Counted from the stretch's first letter, positions 1-9,530 are shown. The stretch: 16,309 bases of DNA from Oehlia diaphana (GCA_003833135.1 QZLH01000193.1:101840-118148); one strand, 5' to 3'. Made by a program: numbers and translations. The notes: generated from the letters alone by a model not told the origin.

Positions 1-167
1 TATTACTTATTGTTATAATATTTACATATAATTTAAACTAACTAATTTCTTTATTTAAAAAATTATTTTATAGATGGTAAGATATTTATTTAATTCTATT
101 ATTACTTATTGTTATAATATTTACATATAATTTAAACTATCTAATTTCTTTATTTAAAAATTATTTA
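1..167. repeat. 99-nt direct tandem duplication, AT-rich
   Basis: A block of about 67 nt starting TATTACTTATTGTTATAATA at position 1 recurs at position 100 with one substitution and a one-base length change in an A run. The spacer (69-99) contains TATAG-ATG-GTAAG. The period of 99 nt is intron-sized. It lies directly upstream of the first visible exon of kinase 1, so it may be a duplicated intron of that gene. No coding potential is seen. Confidence 0.85.
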
Positions 168-421
168 TGATCTAGCTTGTAAGTATCTCTATTGTTATAT
201 ATATTATATTATATTTATTTGTTAACTGAATTCTTTCATTTATAAAATATCTGTTACTTTAGTTGGTAAGTTGTAAATTATATGTATTTATCCAAAAACT
301 AAGACTTATATTACATTAAATTCCTATTTAAATTTTAGAGTAAGTAAATAATGAAAATAATTTATTTTAGTGTAAATTATAATACAATCTATAGTATTAT
401 TTTAATTACTTGAATTTATAG

Positions 422-1601
422 ATTTGGGAAAAGTGGAAATAAAATTATAGATGATTTTATTTTCAAAAATAAATTTAAATGGATTCCTTATAATAAATTT
501 AAAAATATTGAATATCTTAATGAAGGAGGATTTGGCACTATATACAAAGCTATTTGGTTAAATAGAAATGATAGAGAAGTAATTCTTAAATGTCACAAGA
601 ATTTAAATGAAAACTTAAATGAATTTTTAAAAGAAGTATGATAGTATGTTATTTATTATTATTAATTTTAAAATAAAATATATTTATATTAATAAACTAT
701 TATTACTTTTTAGTGGGAATATCATGCAAGTGTTTTAGGTTCAATAGATATTATAGAATTTTATGGATTCACAGAAGATCCAAATACATCAAAATTTATG
801 GTAGTAATGGATTATGCAAATAAAGGTAACTTAAGAGAAAATCTAACAAGAATAGTCGAAAATAATTGGAATCAAAAACTACTTATGTTGTACGAAATTA
901 TTTCTGGACTTAATATGATACATGAAGAAAATCTTATTCATTGTGATTTTCATGATGGTAATATTTTAAATCATAATGAAAAGAATAATGATAAAATTTA
1001 TATTAGTGATTTAGGATTATGTCAACCTATAAAATCGTTTTTGAAAAAATATGATATTTATGGTGTTATTCCATTTATGGCACCTGAAGTTTTAAGAGGC
1101 AAATCTTATACACCAGCTAGTGATATATATAGTTTTTCTATGATTATGTGGGAGTTTACATCTGGAATACCACCATTTAATAATAAAGCACATGATCTTC
1201 AACTTAGTCTAAGTATTTGTAAAGGTGAACGTCCTGAAATTATTGAAAATACTCCACAATGTTATGTAGATTTAATGAAAAAATGTTGGAATGAAGATCC
1301 ATTAAAAAGGCCATCTACATCAGAAGTTAAAGAAGTTATTAGGAAATGGATTTTCCGTCCTTTTAGTGTCAGTGAAGAATTAAAAGGCAATATTATGGAA
1401 TTTATAAATGCACCAATTGGGCATAACAATCTTGCTATTGAGTCTCATCCACAAACATGTTATACAAGTCGCTTACTTGATTTTACTAGTAAAGAATTGA
1501 ATAAAATTCTTGAAAGTGAAGATTCACAAAATTATCATGCAAGCTGTTCTTCTACTATTATGACTGAAGATTTGGATGATTGTATAATTAAAGATGAGTA
1601 A
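422..1601 (+). CDS. TKL-type protein kinase 1 (5' partial; exons 422-635 and 714-1601)
   Basis: A Ser/Thr or dual-specificity kinase domain of the tyrosine-kinase-like group; it should transfer ATP phosphate to protein targets in signalling, substrate unknown. Exon 422-635 gives SGNKIIDDFI, then the glycine loop NEGGFGTIYKA and the ATP lysine in VILK. A 78-nt GT-AG intron (636-713) follows. Exon 714-1601 carries the hinge MVVMDYANKGNL, the catalytic loop IHCDFHDGN (Asp and Asn present, Arg of HRD replaced by Cys, so non-RD), DLG in place of DFG, APE, and a roughly 80-residue tail with YTSRLL. It stops at TAA 1599-1601. The 366 visible residues contain no Met before the kinase core in the first exon, and the reading frame closes at a TGA just upstream of 422. 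The N-terminus is therefore on an exon outside or not recognised in the window, or has been lost. The acceptor TATAG at 417-421 is inferred. Intact motifs suggest a working domain. Confidence 0.9.
636..713 (+). other. Intron of kinase 1 (GTATGA...TTTTTAG, 78 nt)
   Basis: The frame runs to Lys-Glu at 635 and resumes at TGG GAA TAT CAT after TTTTTAG, restoring the conserved helix-C stretch FLKEWEYH of this family. The intron has in-frame stops, so it cannot be read through. Confidence 0.9.
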
Positions 1602-3026
1602 ATAGGTATGTAATATACTAGTATTAAAAGGAAATTTAATTTGAATTCTATTTTATAGTTTAACTTTTTATTTATTTAATTATTATTTAGATATTAAATA
1701 AGATAAAATTAACTAATTATAAAATGATTCATAGTTTTTTAAATGATATTTGACATGATGTATTCAGCAGAAATTGTTTTTTATTTTATTTTTAAATTTA
1801 TTTAAACACTGAGACTAGAGTAGTAAAATATTTACAGGTTTCTTAGTTTGTAATTTAAATAATTCCTTTTTTTTATTGCTTATCCAATTGCAAGTATTAA
1901 ATATTTGTATTCTCTTTATTTTTTTATTTTACTTAGAATTATTTAAACACTAAGGCTAGAGTAGTAAATATTTACAAGTACTTAGTTTGTAATTTAAATA
2001 AATCATTTTTTTTATATCTTAATTATCAAAATTTTCTTTCTCACAATATATCCAGATGTTAAAAAAGAAAATATTAAATGAAATTGATAAAAGTAATTTA
2101 CTGTATTTAGTTAATATTAGCTAATGTGTTTATTTATTCATTTCTTAATATTTTATAATTTATTTTTGACTCATAATACTTTTATTTTCTTAAAATTTAC
2201 TCAAAAAATAGTTTAATTAAAAATTATTTTACTAATTTAATATTCTTTTATTATAATCACTCATTAAAAATTAAAAAATTACTACCAATCTTAAGAAATT
2301 GGTCAATACATCGTTAATTGTTACCTAATGCATTTTTTAATAATTTCTTACGATCCTTTTACCTTACGTAAGTACTATAATTTTAAAATTTAAACTTATA
2401 CTTTTTGAATTGAAAATAAAGACAGCGCCTCAAAAAAATTTCATTTTCAATAAAATCTACCATATAATTTTGACAAAAATAATTCATATAGCGGTCAGTT
2501 CGTAAAATTTTACATACGACTATTATAAAGCAATATTATCTAATTAATTATAACGATTAATGAATGAATATCGGACTGCCTGATAATTTAGTACGAGATT
2601 ATGATTGTTGATAACAATAACTGAAAGTGAAAAACATCTTAATCCTTTTGTACTTCTTCAAATTAGTTTATAAACATAATTCGAAAATCAAAATCAAATT
2701 AGTGTGTAATATTAGATTTTTCTTTCAGTTTTTATTTCTATGATCCATCGAAAAAATCTTTAAAGGTAAAAAAAATAACCATATTAACCAAAGAATAATA
2801 ATTTTGTATTTTAAAAATTTTAAAAGCAGTAAAAAATTGTCGACAGTATTTCAAAATCGAGCAAAAATAATAATATCATGATTAATATTCTAATGCAGCA
2901 AAACTAATTTTGATTATAAGTAGACGTACTAATATCAAATACTTAGTAAATTAAAACCAATTATCATACTATATATTATTGATATCATACTACTTTTAAA
3001 AGCAAAATAATGTAGTTCTTCACAAT
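1602..3026. other. Gene-free AT-rich spacer downstream of kinase 1
   Basis: I find no coding frame, RNA gene or clear element. It contains the direct duplication at 1800-2010 and a small hairpin (ACCAAT 2284-2289 with ATTGGT 2298-2303). From about 2340 to 3026 the base composition is slightly richer in G+C, which may be old element debris, but no termini could be identified. Confidence 0.6.
1800..2010. repeat. Direct duplication, about 65 nt, two copies 141 nt apart
   Basis: Copy 1 (about 1800-1868) and copy 2 (about 1941-2010) share ATTTAAACACT, then GCTAGAGTAGTAAA or a near match, ATATTTACA and CTTAGTTTGTAATTTAAATA. They differ by a few substitutions and short indels. No function is evident; slippage or an old small-element duplication are both possible. 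Confidence 0.8.
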
Positions 3027-3660
3027 GGGATCTTTCGTACCAAAATTTATCAGAAGGAAAAAAACAATTTAATATATAAACTTACAATAAAAATGACCCA
3101 AGTCAAAGTTTATACATATGGAAAGAGAATGATATACAACCTAGAACAATATTTTGAAGGTTTTGTGGGTATGGAAAACAATTGAAAAAAAGTATTTCTC
3201 CTAAGTGTTTTTCTTCATAATTTACTAAACTAAATTTTTCGTCATCTTCAAGTTTGTCAATATTGTAGAAGTCCATGCACCAGGAAGGTGTAAGAAAGGA
3301 ATTCTGGCTGATATATGCTCAAATAGCTAGGAGAGAGTCAGTTTTAATGGCAGTTTTATTCTCTATAATGTTGGGAAACAAAATACTAAAGAAAATATTG
3401 GAAGAGATACTTCGTGAGGATTTTTCTGAAGGCACAACACAAAAGGAGCCAATAGTTTCTTCTTCTTCACACAACAAAAAATAATACAAGACTGGGAAGA
3501 AAAGAAGCTATCTTTAGAAAAAGATTTAGAAGATAAGACACGTTTAATCAAGCTAAAGAGAAAGAAATCAACGAGCTTAAGGAAAAGATAAAAGAAATGG
3601 AAGTAACAGCAAAGAAATGAATAATATTGCAAGACAAAATGGAGAAAAGTTTAGAAGAGA
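3027..3660 (+). pseudogene. Relic copy 1 of a coiled-coil protein gene (tandem duplicate)
   Basis: This block repeats at 3690-4320, offset by about 643-656 nt. The matching parts begin before the ATG (GATCTTTCGTACCAAA near 3029 against GATCTTACATACCAAA near 3691). The N-terminal relic starts MTQVKVYTYGKR at 3093 and is stopped soon after. A second open stretch (3275-3484) contains AVLFSIMLGNKILKKILEEI, matching copy 2. The coiled coil continues in another frame from about 3475 (DWEEKKLSLEKDLEDKTRLI). A one-base deletion near 3555 shifts frame again, to EINELKEKIKEMEVTA. Several frameshifts and stops mean no intact protein. One stop is TGA where copy 2 reads CGA, as expected from C-to-T decay. 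Family unknown; a transposon-borne or lineage-specific multicopy gene is possible. Confidence 0.7.
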
Positions 3661-3689
3661 AAAATTGAACGAGGGAACTCTTTCTGATG

Positions 3690-5285
3690 ATCTTACATAC
3701 CAAATTTTTACGAAAATAAAAAAATTTTATTAATAAACACCAACAAATATGACCAGAGAGGAACGTTTTATCAACGGAAAAAGTATAGCAAGTTACTTAC
3801 GAAAGTACTACAGAAGGTTTGACAGCTTGGAGGAACATTTTATACAGGACTTTTACGATATTGACTACGACATAGAGTCATAGACTCTACAAAGTTTGAA
3901 TTAGCAGAATATGAAAGGTTACGTTTAATAAGCAGGACTATAATACCACCAGGAGACAATGTTGATGAATAAATGCCCAAATAGGCGTATTCCAATACTC
4001 TATGCAGTCTTGTTTGCTATAAAGTTAGGAAGCGAACACTTGAAGAAAATATTAAACGATATAGATTGTGAGAATTCAGTAAACAAAGAACTAATCAAAT
4101 CTTCACAATCACAGAACAAAGAAATTTCACGTGAATGGGAAGAAAAGAATCTCGCTTTAGAAAAAGAATTGGAAGAAAAGGCACATTTAATTAAACTACA
4201 AAAGGAAGAAATCAAGGGGCTTAAAGAAAAAATCAAGAAAATTGAGGTAACAACAGAGGAACGAATAATTTTATAGAAAAAAAATGTAGAAGAGAAAATA
4301 AGAACGAGTAATACAATCAACTCAGTAAACCGGATAGTAAGACAAAACGTCACAAGCGACGCCAAAAAATCCAAAAGAAATCATCGACACAAGAGTTGAA
4401 AAAAGGGAAGATCAATGAAAATTCCGGTTCAATTTACTTCTGCTGGATAAATATTTTGCCGCACAATCACGTGATCTAAAGTTTATTAATTTTCGAATGA
4501 TGAAAAAAGTAGGATATATTGAGAGATTAGAAGTGTCAAACGCAATTATAAATACAAGAAAGTCATTCGCTTAACAAAAGAGGTGGAAGAAATTTTTCTA
4601 AAAGGCAGATCTAATATAGCTCTAACAAAAAATGACTGAAAGTATTTTTTCAGGATGTTTGACGTGAAATTAGATGCAAGTATGCAACGTAACTTACAAG
4701 AGATATAGTTGGCAAGCATATAGAAAATTAGATGAAAAAGAACGGGTGAAATTAATAAGTTCACAATGGAGGAGGATATTGGAAGAGGACTACAAATGAA
4801 AGATCAGGATGAACTAATAGGAAAGGATGGGGTGTTTATGAAAAGGACCGGATTCATCAAATTTAGTGTACCTACAGTCCTACACACACAACATCGAAAG
4901 GTGATAAATTTGTAAATGCACTATCTGGTTCTTTATCGACGATACCAAGAAGAAAAGAAGAACATGAAAATTTTAATAATATGAACAACGAATTTAGCGA
5001 TTGATTAGACAAAATAAAGAAAGGGGAAGAGGTATTAATTTCTGAGGATACGGATAAAGACAATATAAACAAAAACAAGAGAACGCGTAGTGACAACGCA
5101 AAGAAGAAGAGAAGATTCCGACGACGAATAAACAAAATATTTTCGTCAATAATCAAACAAATTCAAGATAGATGTTTCTAGATGTACGCTTTGATTTGGT
5201 TGAAGGTAATACGCGGATGAATAATAGAGATTTCGGACGAATTTTTGGATACATTTCCATCAAGAGTGCAAATCGAGGGATTTTT
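3690..5285 (+). pseudogene. Relic copy 2: longer decayed coiled-coil/basic protein gene
   Basis: Successive frame segments read as one broken protein. Segment 3749-3883 starts MTREERFINGKSIASYLRKY and stops at TAG. Segment 3883-3972 includes FELAEYERLRLISRTIIPPG. Segment 3959-4276 has YAVLFAIKLGSEHLKKIL and a strong heptad coiled coil (LEKELEEKAHLIKLQKEE), with its frame readable past the TAG to about 4398. Segment 4683-4799 includes AYRKLDEKERVKLISSQWRR. Segment about 4864-5181 has one internal TGA at 5002-5004, an acidic stretch and a lysine/arginine-rich NLS-like run (KKKRRFRRRINK). Segment 5178-5285 reads DVRFDLVEGNTRMNN and FGRIFGYISIKSANRG. The patchwork of frames marks a pseudogene. 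I do not recognise the family. The basic C-terminal half would suit a nuclear or DNA-associated protein, but that is inference. Confidence 0.7.
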
Positions 5286-6570
5286 TTTCTTAATATTTTT
5301 TTATTTTTTTATCTTTTGTTTTGCTGATAATTGTCTATAGTTTATACAATAGTTTAAAGAGAGTATTTTAAGGTTAATTTTAAGTCAATATCATATTTTT
5401 TTTTTATGTTTGATTTTAGAGAAAATTTTAGAAAACGTAGATTAAAAAACTAAACAATTATAGATTTCTAGTTTTGTTAGTTATTTAGTATATATTGGGG
5501 TTAGTTATAGAGTCTCAAACGAATTTTTCTTTGTTTTTGATTCTAGGTATTTGTATTATATTAATATGTCCTTTTGGACTAAATAATTAATAAAATGAGC
5601 TACTAACTTAATAAAAAAAAAGGTACTAGTTCTTCACAATGATTAATCTCCACATATGTACTAGTGATTGTGCAATTTACACATTCAAGAAACTTCGATC
5701 GATGATTACGTGCCAAAAGCTTCATTGATAAATATCAATTATAATTTACTGAGTTAGGGTAGGTTAATTATTACGCGAAATGGATGGGATATAAATTACA
5801 CCATCATTCGAAAATGATTATAGCTTTAGACTTTAGAGTTTAGACTTTAGTTAGGAATGTTTTACTATAGTATAAATTCTAGGATAGGTTAACTTATTTA
5901 TAACAGTAGATTAGATGTTCATGTTTAGTTTAGATTTAAAGTGTTGCTTAACAATAGGTTAGCTAATGGAGTTAGTAGTTAAGAATTGCTCCTATGTATT
6001 TCTATCTTGTATTTTACAATATAAATCTAATATAAAAGAAATGCGCGTTACTAACAAAAAAAAAAAAAGAAAAGAAAAGAAAAAGAAAAAAAAAACCGAG
6101 TTCTTTTTTGAATTGCTTATCATAATTTTAGTCAGTATATATAACTTTATTTTATACTTTATTATGATTGTATATTTTTATAATTTTATGATAATATGGC
6201 ACATAAAAATTTCAAATCTATTGTTCAGTAATTGTCCGAAGTGGAGTGGAGGACTTTTACATTCTACGCAAAAGCAATGTTTTGTCTGTCCCACACGTGA
6301 CTTATATACACGTGACATATATATACTTTATTTAAGCATTAGCTTATTAATTTCACTATTAGCACTATTAGCTTAGAATTAGACTTTATTTAACTTTAGT
6401 TTAACCTTCATAAGATGTATATAATAAATCTAGTTGTTTTTCATGCAATTTAAGATTCATTAATAATAACGAGAAAATATAATTAATAAAAAAGTATTTC
6501 TATCTTGTGTATAACTTATTTTCGTCATTAAAATCTTAAATTAATAATTTAAAAAAATAAAATGGATAGC
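5286..6570. other. Gene-free AT-rich stretch with simple repeats
   Basis: T-rich runs follow the relic at 5280-5320. A small repeat of TTTAGACTTTAG lies at about 5823-5850. An A/G-only tract (about 6053-6096) is a purine microsatellite. Two CACGTGAC copies sit near 6293 and 6309. An open frame across 5966-6376 exists but is driven by the purine tract (poly-Lys) and AT-rich hydrophobic codons; I do not call it a gene. Confidence 0.6.
6053..6096. repeat. Purine (A/G) microsatellite
   Basis: An uninterrupted run of A with scattered single G, of AAAAGA type, about 44 nt long. This is simple-sequence expansion, with no coding meaning inferred. Confidence 0.9.
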
Positions 6571-6734
6571 AAGCCTGTATTTATTCATCTGAAACACTTA
6601 GAAAACGCAAAATTAGAAAAAATGAAACTCATAATCAACGTGAAAAACGTTGTGCTCGTGATGTTTATAAATCGTTGCATAATATAACACCAATAAGATT
6701 TAGTGACAGCGTGACGCCCGCTTCGGACGTTTAA
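6571..6734 (+). pseudogene. Possible relic of a basic repeat-type protein
   Basis: One frame, open after a TAG near 6567 and ending at TAA 6732-6734, reads YSSETLRKRKIRKNETHNQR followed by EKRCARDVYKSLHN. The pattern of ET-x-Q-R-x-x-R-x-A-R resembles the arginine-rich tandem units that often precede Helitron-associated or similar mobile-element proteins in fungi. That is a resemblance from memory, not a match. There is no good start codon: the only ATG nearby (6562) is in a different frame giving a 42-residue peptide. Local codons are more varied than the surrounding DNA, which supports decayed coding sequence. Confidence 0.3.
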
Positions 6735-6746
6735 CGGTCACCGTTA
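6732..6746. repeat. Perfect inverted repeat TAACGGT-C-ACCGTTA
   Basis: Seven-base arms around a single C. It lies in a locally GC-richer patch at the end of the 6571-6734 relic and overlaps its stop codon. It could be a protein-binding palindrome or a terminus fragment of an element. Confidence 0.7.
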
Positions 6747-7543
6747 CCTAGTTATAAGCATCACATACAATAAGAGCATCTCTGTATCAACTCCAGTCGA
6801 TGGCTACATGCTTCGCTATTTCTGGTCGGAATTATAAATTTGGTCAGAATTAAGATTGCAACATTTTAAATATACTATTGATAAAATTTACATTAGGAAA
6901 AATTTTATTATTATTTATAATGCTATTTGAAAATGTTAAAAATAAAAGGCTAGGGCTCAAAATATAGGAAACAGCAAAGAAAATCAAATGTAAATAAAAC
7001 TCTTGATGTGAAGCCATCTTATTATAGCATATTACGCCTTTATCATATTTTGGTATAATATCAGCCACGGCTTAGCTGGTTAGACCAGCAAGCTGGCATT
7101 TTTCATAGCAGACATCAACTTGGTGCAAATGATTATTTAAAGAATTTATTATAATAATCATTTCTTTTCTATTAAGAAATTTGATTTTTCTCTAATAAAA
7201 TGATTTTTTAATATAAAATATCTTAAACTAAAATAATTAATTACTTTTGTAGTTAAATTAATAAAAATACTAATTACTTTTGATATTAATTATAAAAACT
7301 AAAGACACTACATTGATTATAATAAATATATTAAATTACTTTCTAAGTCCATATTGATTAACTATGCAATACAATTATGAGACAGTTACTTTATTATTAA
7401 TTAAATTTTAACCAATTACCTCAATAATTCTAATCTTTTGAAATTTATTACCATCTAATTCAAAAATAAACCATTGTATCATAAATTTATTAATAATATT
7501 TCAACTTTATTAATTTGAAAAGTAAATACCTTCATCATTTAAT
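6735..7543. other. Intergenic stretch downstream of kinase 2
   Basis: No gene is supported. 6800-6850 holds two similar pieces (TGGTCGGAATTA and TGGTCAGAATTA). 7075-7105 holds a small GCTGG-TTAGA-CCAGC hairpin. 7130-7540 is plain AT-rich sequence. A minus-strand open frame at 6850-7068 begins with GTG and is dominated by AT-driven hydrophobic residues, so I do not call it. Confidence 0.55.
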
Positions 7544-9483
7544 TCATTTCAAAGCTGAATCCTCTGGTTCATTTTCTAATAAAAAAAAATAAGAAAATGT
7601 CATGTTTTTATTGATAACTGCTATTATATCAATAATTATAACTTACCATCATTCTGTTCAATCATATTGTTGTACATAATATCTAAAAATAATAATAATA
7701 TATTTTAACGTTATTTGAAATATATTAATTGAAATTCATGTATATGTATAATATATACCGTTAGTATTTGGAATTCCTAAATCATTTTGTATACTATGAT
7801 ATTCTTTTAAAATAATTAAAAAAATTATATTAGCCAACGTTAATATTTAATTTATTATTATAAATTTTAAAAAAAAGTACCTTCTAGTTCATCTGTAATT
7901 TAAAACATAAAACATATACATATATTAATATCATGAATTTTACTAGAGAAAAACAATTATTTTATGAATAAAATATTATACCTTTAGTAGCATTTCTTGG
8001 CTCGGGTAAATTGTTAAAACTAAAAATTTTACTACGAGATAAATTCGTAGAATTAGAATTTATATTATAATTTACATTTAAGTGCGAATTATCTGAATGA
8101 TCATCTATATTATTTTGATGATATGATTTATTAATCTTCATCATTTCGCTCCAAAGAATATCAATATCAGGTCTTTCTTTTGGATTTGCATTCCAACATC
8201 GTTCCATTAGTTCTTTATATAGTAATGGGGTTCCTGACACAATTTTTGGTCTTTTACCAGCAACAATATCCATTGCAAGATCATAATTATGTTCATAATT
8301 AATAAATGGTGGTTGTCCAGACGAAATTTCCCACATTAGCATTGCAACGCTATATATATCAGATTTTTCGGTATATCCTCTACCAGCTATAACTTCTGGT
8401 GCTATATAGGGAAGATTTCCATATATACTTCCTAATGGTTTATCAGCGGGTCCACAAAATCCAAGATCACTAATAAACCAACAATTATAACTTCGTAAAT
8501 GTAATATATTTCCTGAATGTAAATCTCTATGGATTGCATTTTCTTTATGAATTCTTAAAAGAGCGTCAATTATATCAACAATAATTTTAATTCTTTCTTT
8601 CCATGTAAGGTTACGATTTTGTAGTAAATAACTTCTTAAATCTATATCCATTTGACTTATTACAAGCATATAATTTCCGTTTAAAGGATTTTGAGTTAAG
8701 CCATAACATTGAATGATACCCGCCCATTTATTACTAATAGTTAAGTGCGACTTTGCCTATTAATATAATTAAATTTGAATTTATCTTTTTTCTTTAAAAA
8801 AATTGTAAGAAAATACTGTACAGTTCCGAAATTAAACACTTAATTCCGGCGGAGTTGCTTAATTTCGTAACTGTACAATATTAAATTATACTTTTAAAAA
8901 TATATACCTCTTCAAACCAACTTCTCTTAGCACTTTCAACACTTTCTAAATCTTTAAGAATTACACTCTCCATTCCATTTCGTTTTAACTGTTTTTCTTC
9001 CGAGTTCCATTCTATAAAATGTCCATTAACCCATTTTGCCAAATATATATTAGAGAATCCTCCTTTAGTGAAATACTTAATATCCTGAAAATCACTGTAT
9101 GGAATCCATTCAATTATTTTATTTGGACCAATGGTTTGCATTTGACATTTCTTTATCAAATTATCAATTTTATTATTATTTGATGTCCAATCAGAAAATT
9201 TTTTTTTTAAATAATTCCGAACGCAATGCTCACAATATGAGAGAGCTAAACGTTCTTTTTTACAATTATCACAAATTCTTTTTATTCCTTCATTAGAAAT
9301 AATTTTATCATAGTCATAACGTTTATTTAATATTCTTATTGCCTCTTTTCTTTCATCTGAATTAAGAGATTCATCTTCACTTATTGTTTTTTTCCTAAAT
9401 TCGTATCTTTCGTCAAGATTTTTATGAATATTGTAATCTGTTAAAATATACGCTCTGTTAAATGAATCAATAATTTTAGACAT
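7544..9483 (-). CDS. TKL-type protein kinase 2, six exons, 491 aa as modelled
   Basis: Exons on the minus strand: 9483-8908, 8756-7982, 7892-7881, 7803-7759, 7682-7647 and 7575-7544 (stop TGA 7546-7544); together 1476 nt. All introns are GT-AG and the frame is continuous. Residues 71-87 form a CX2C-X9-CX2C possible zinc-binding knuckle, followed by WTSNNNKIDNLIKKCQ. The kinase domain covers about 134-400: glycine loop GGFSNIY (141-147), ATP lysine 177, helix-C Glu 191/192, catalytic loop IHRDLHSGN (Asp270, Asn275; an RD kinase), DLG (289-291), APE (311-313). The tail is Asn/Ser-rich, then acidic and built from tiny exons. All catalytic residues are present, so activity is likely; substrate unknown. 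The ATG at 9483 opens the longest frame, and a TATAAATATTC lies about 40 nt upstream. The last exon might run on after a small indel, so the exact C-terminus is less certain. Confidence 0.88.
8757..8907 (-). other. Intron 1 of kinase 2 (151 nt) carrying a foldback insertion
   Basis: The donor GTATAT follows Phe-Glu-Glu, and the acceptor ATAG precedes GCA AAG TCG CAC, which joins helix C to HLTISNKWAGIIQCYGL. At 151 nt it is about twice the other introns of this gene (71-89 nt). The excess equals the 67-nt inverted-repeat element inside it. Confidence 0.85.
8814..8880. mobile_element. 67-nt MITE-like foldback element inside kinase 2 intron 1
   Basis: Left arm 8814-8835 (TACTGTACAGTTCCGAAATTAA) and right arm 8859-8880 are near-perfect inverted repeats, two mismatches in 22. 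The 23-nt centre is comparatively GC-rich (CCGGCGGAG). Each end finishes in TA, as expected for the TA target duplication of Tc1/mariner-type elements. No transposase is present, so it would be non-autonomous. Class assignment is inference. Confidence 0.7.
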
Positions 9484-9519
9484 TTAATATGATTATAATT
9501 AATTATGCGCGTATTGACC

Positions 9520-9530
9520 GAATATTTATA
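9520..9530 (-). promoter_or_regulatory. Candidate TATA element for kinase 2
   Basis: On the minus strand the sequence reads TATAAATATTC, about 37-47 nt before the ATG at 9483. TATA-like strings are common in such AT-rich DNA, so this is only a positional candidate. Confidence 0.3.

Noticed and set aside
3363..3632. Minus-strand open frame
   Set aside because: Antisense to the coiled-coil relic; Phe/Ser/Leu-rich composition is what antisense of Lys/Glu codons gives.
4000..4374. Minus-strand open frame of 124 codons
   Set aside because: Antisense shadow of the coiled-coil segment of relic copy 2.
4546..5156. Two minus-strand open frames (4546-4764, 4872-5156)
   Set aside because: Antisense to the basic C-terminal part of relic copy 2, with no family resemblance.
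3014..5643. Shared 15-mer TAGTTCTTCACAATG near 3014 and 5629, possible LTR or duplication edges
   Set aside because: The match does not extend beyond 15 nt on either side, and a match of this length is not surprising in this composition.
5966..6376. Plus-strand open frame of 136 codons
   Set aside because: Poly-Lys from a purine microsatellite followed by AT-driven hydrophobic residues; no homology recognised.
6850..7068. Minus-strand open frame of 72 codons
   Set aside because: Starts at GTG and has an AT-driven composition; no features of a gene.
7075..7135. Possible tRNA
   Set aside because: A GCTGG-TTAGA-CCAGC hairpin and an A-box-like string are present, but there is no B box (GGTTCGANNCC) or cloverleaf.
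9099..9296. Plus-strand open frame
   Set aside because: Antisense to exon 1 of kinase 2.
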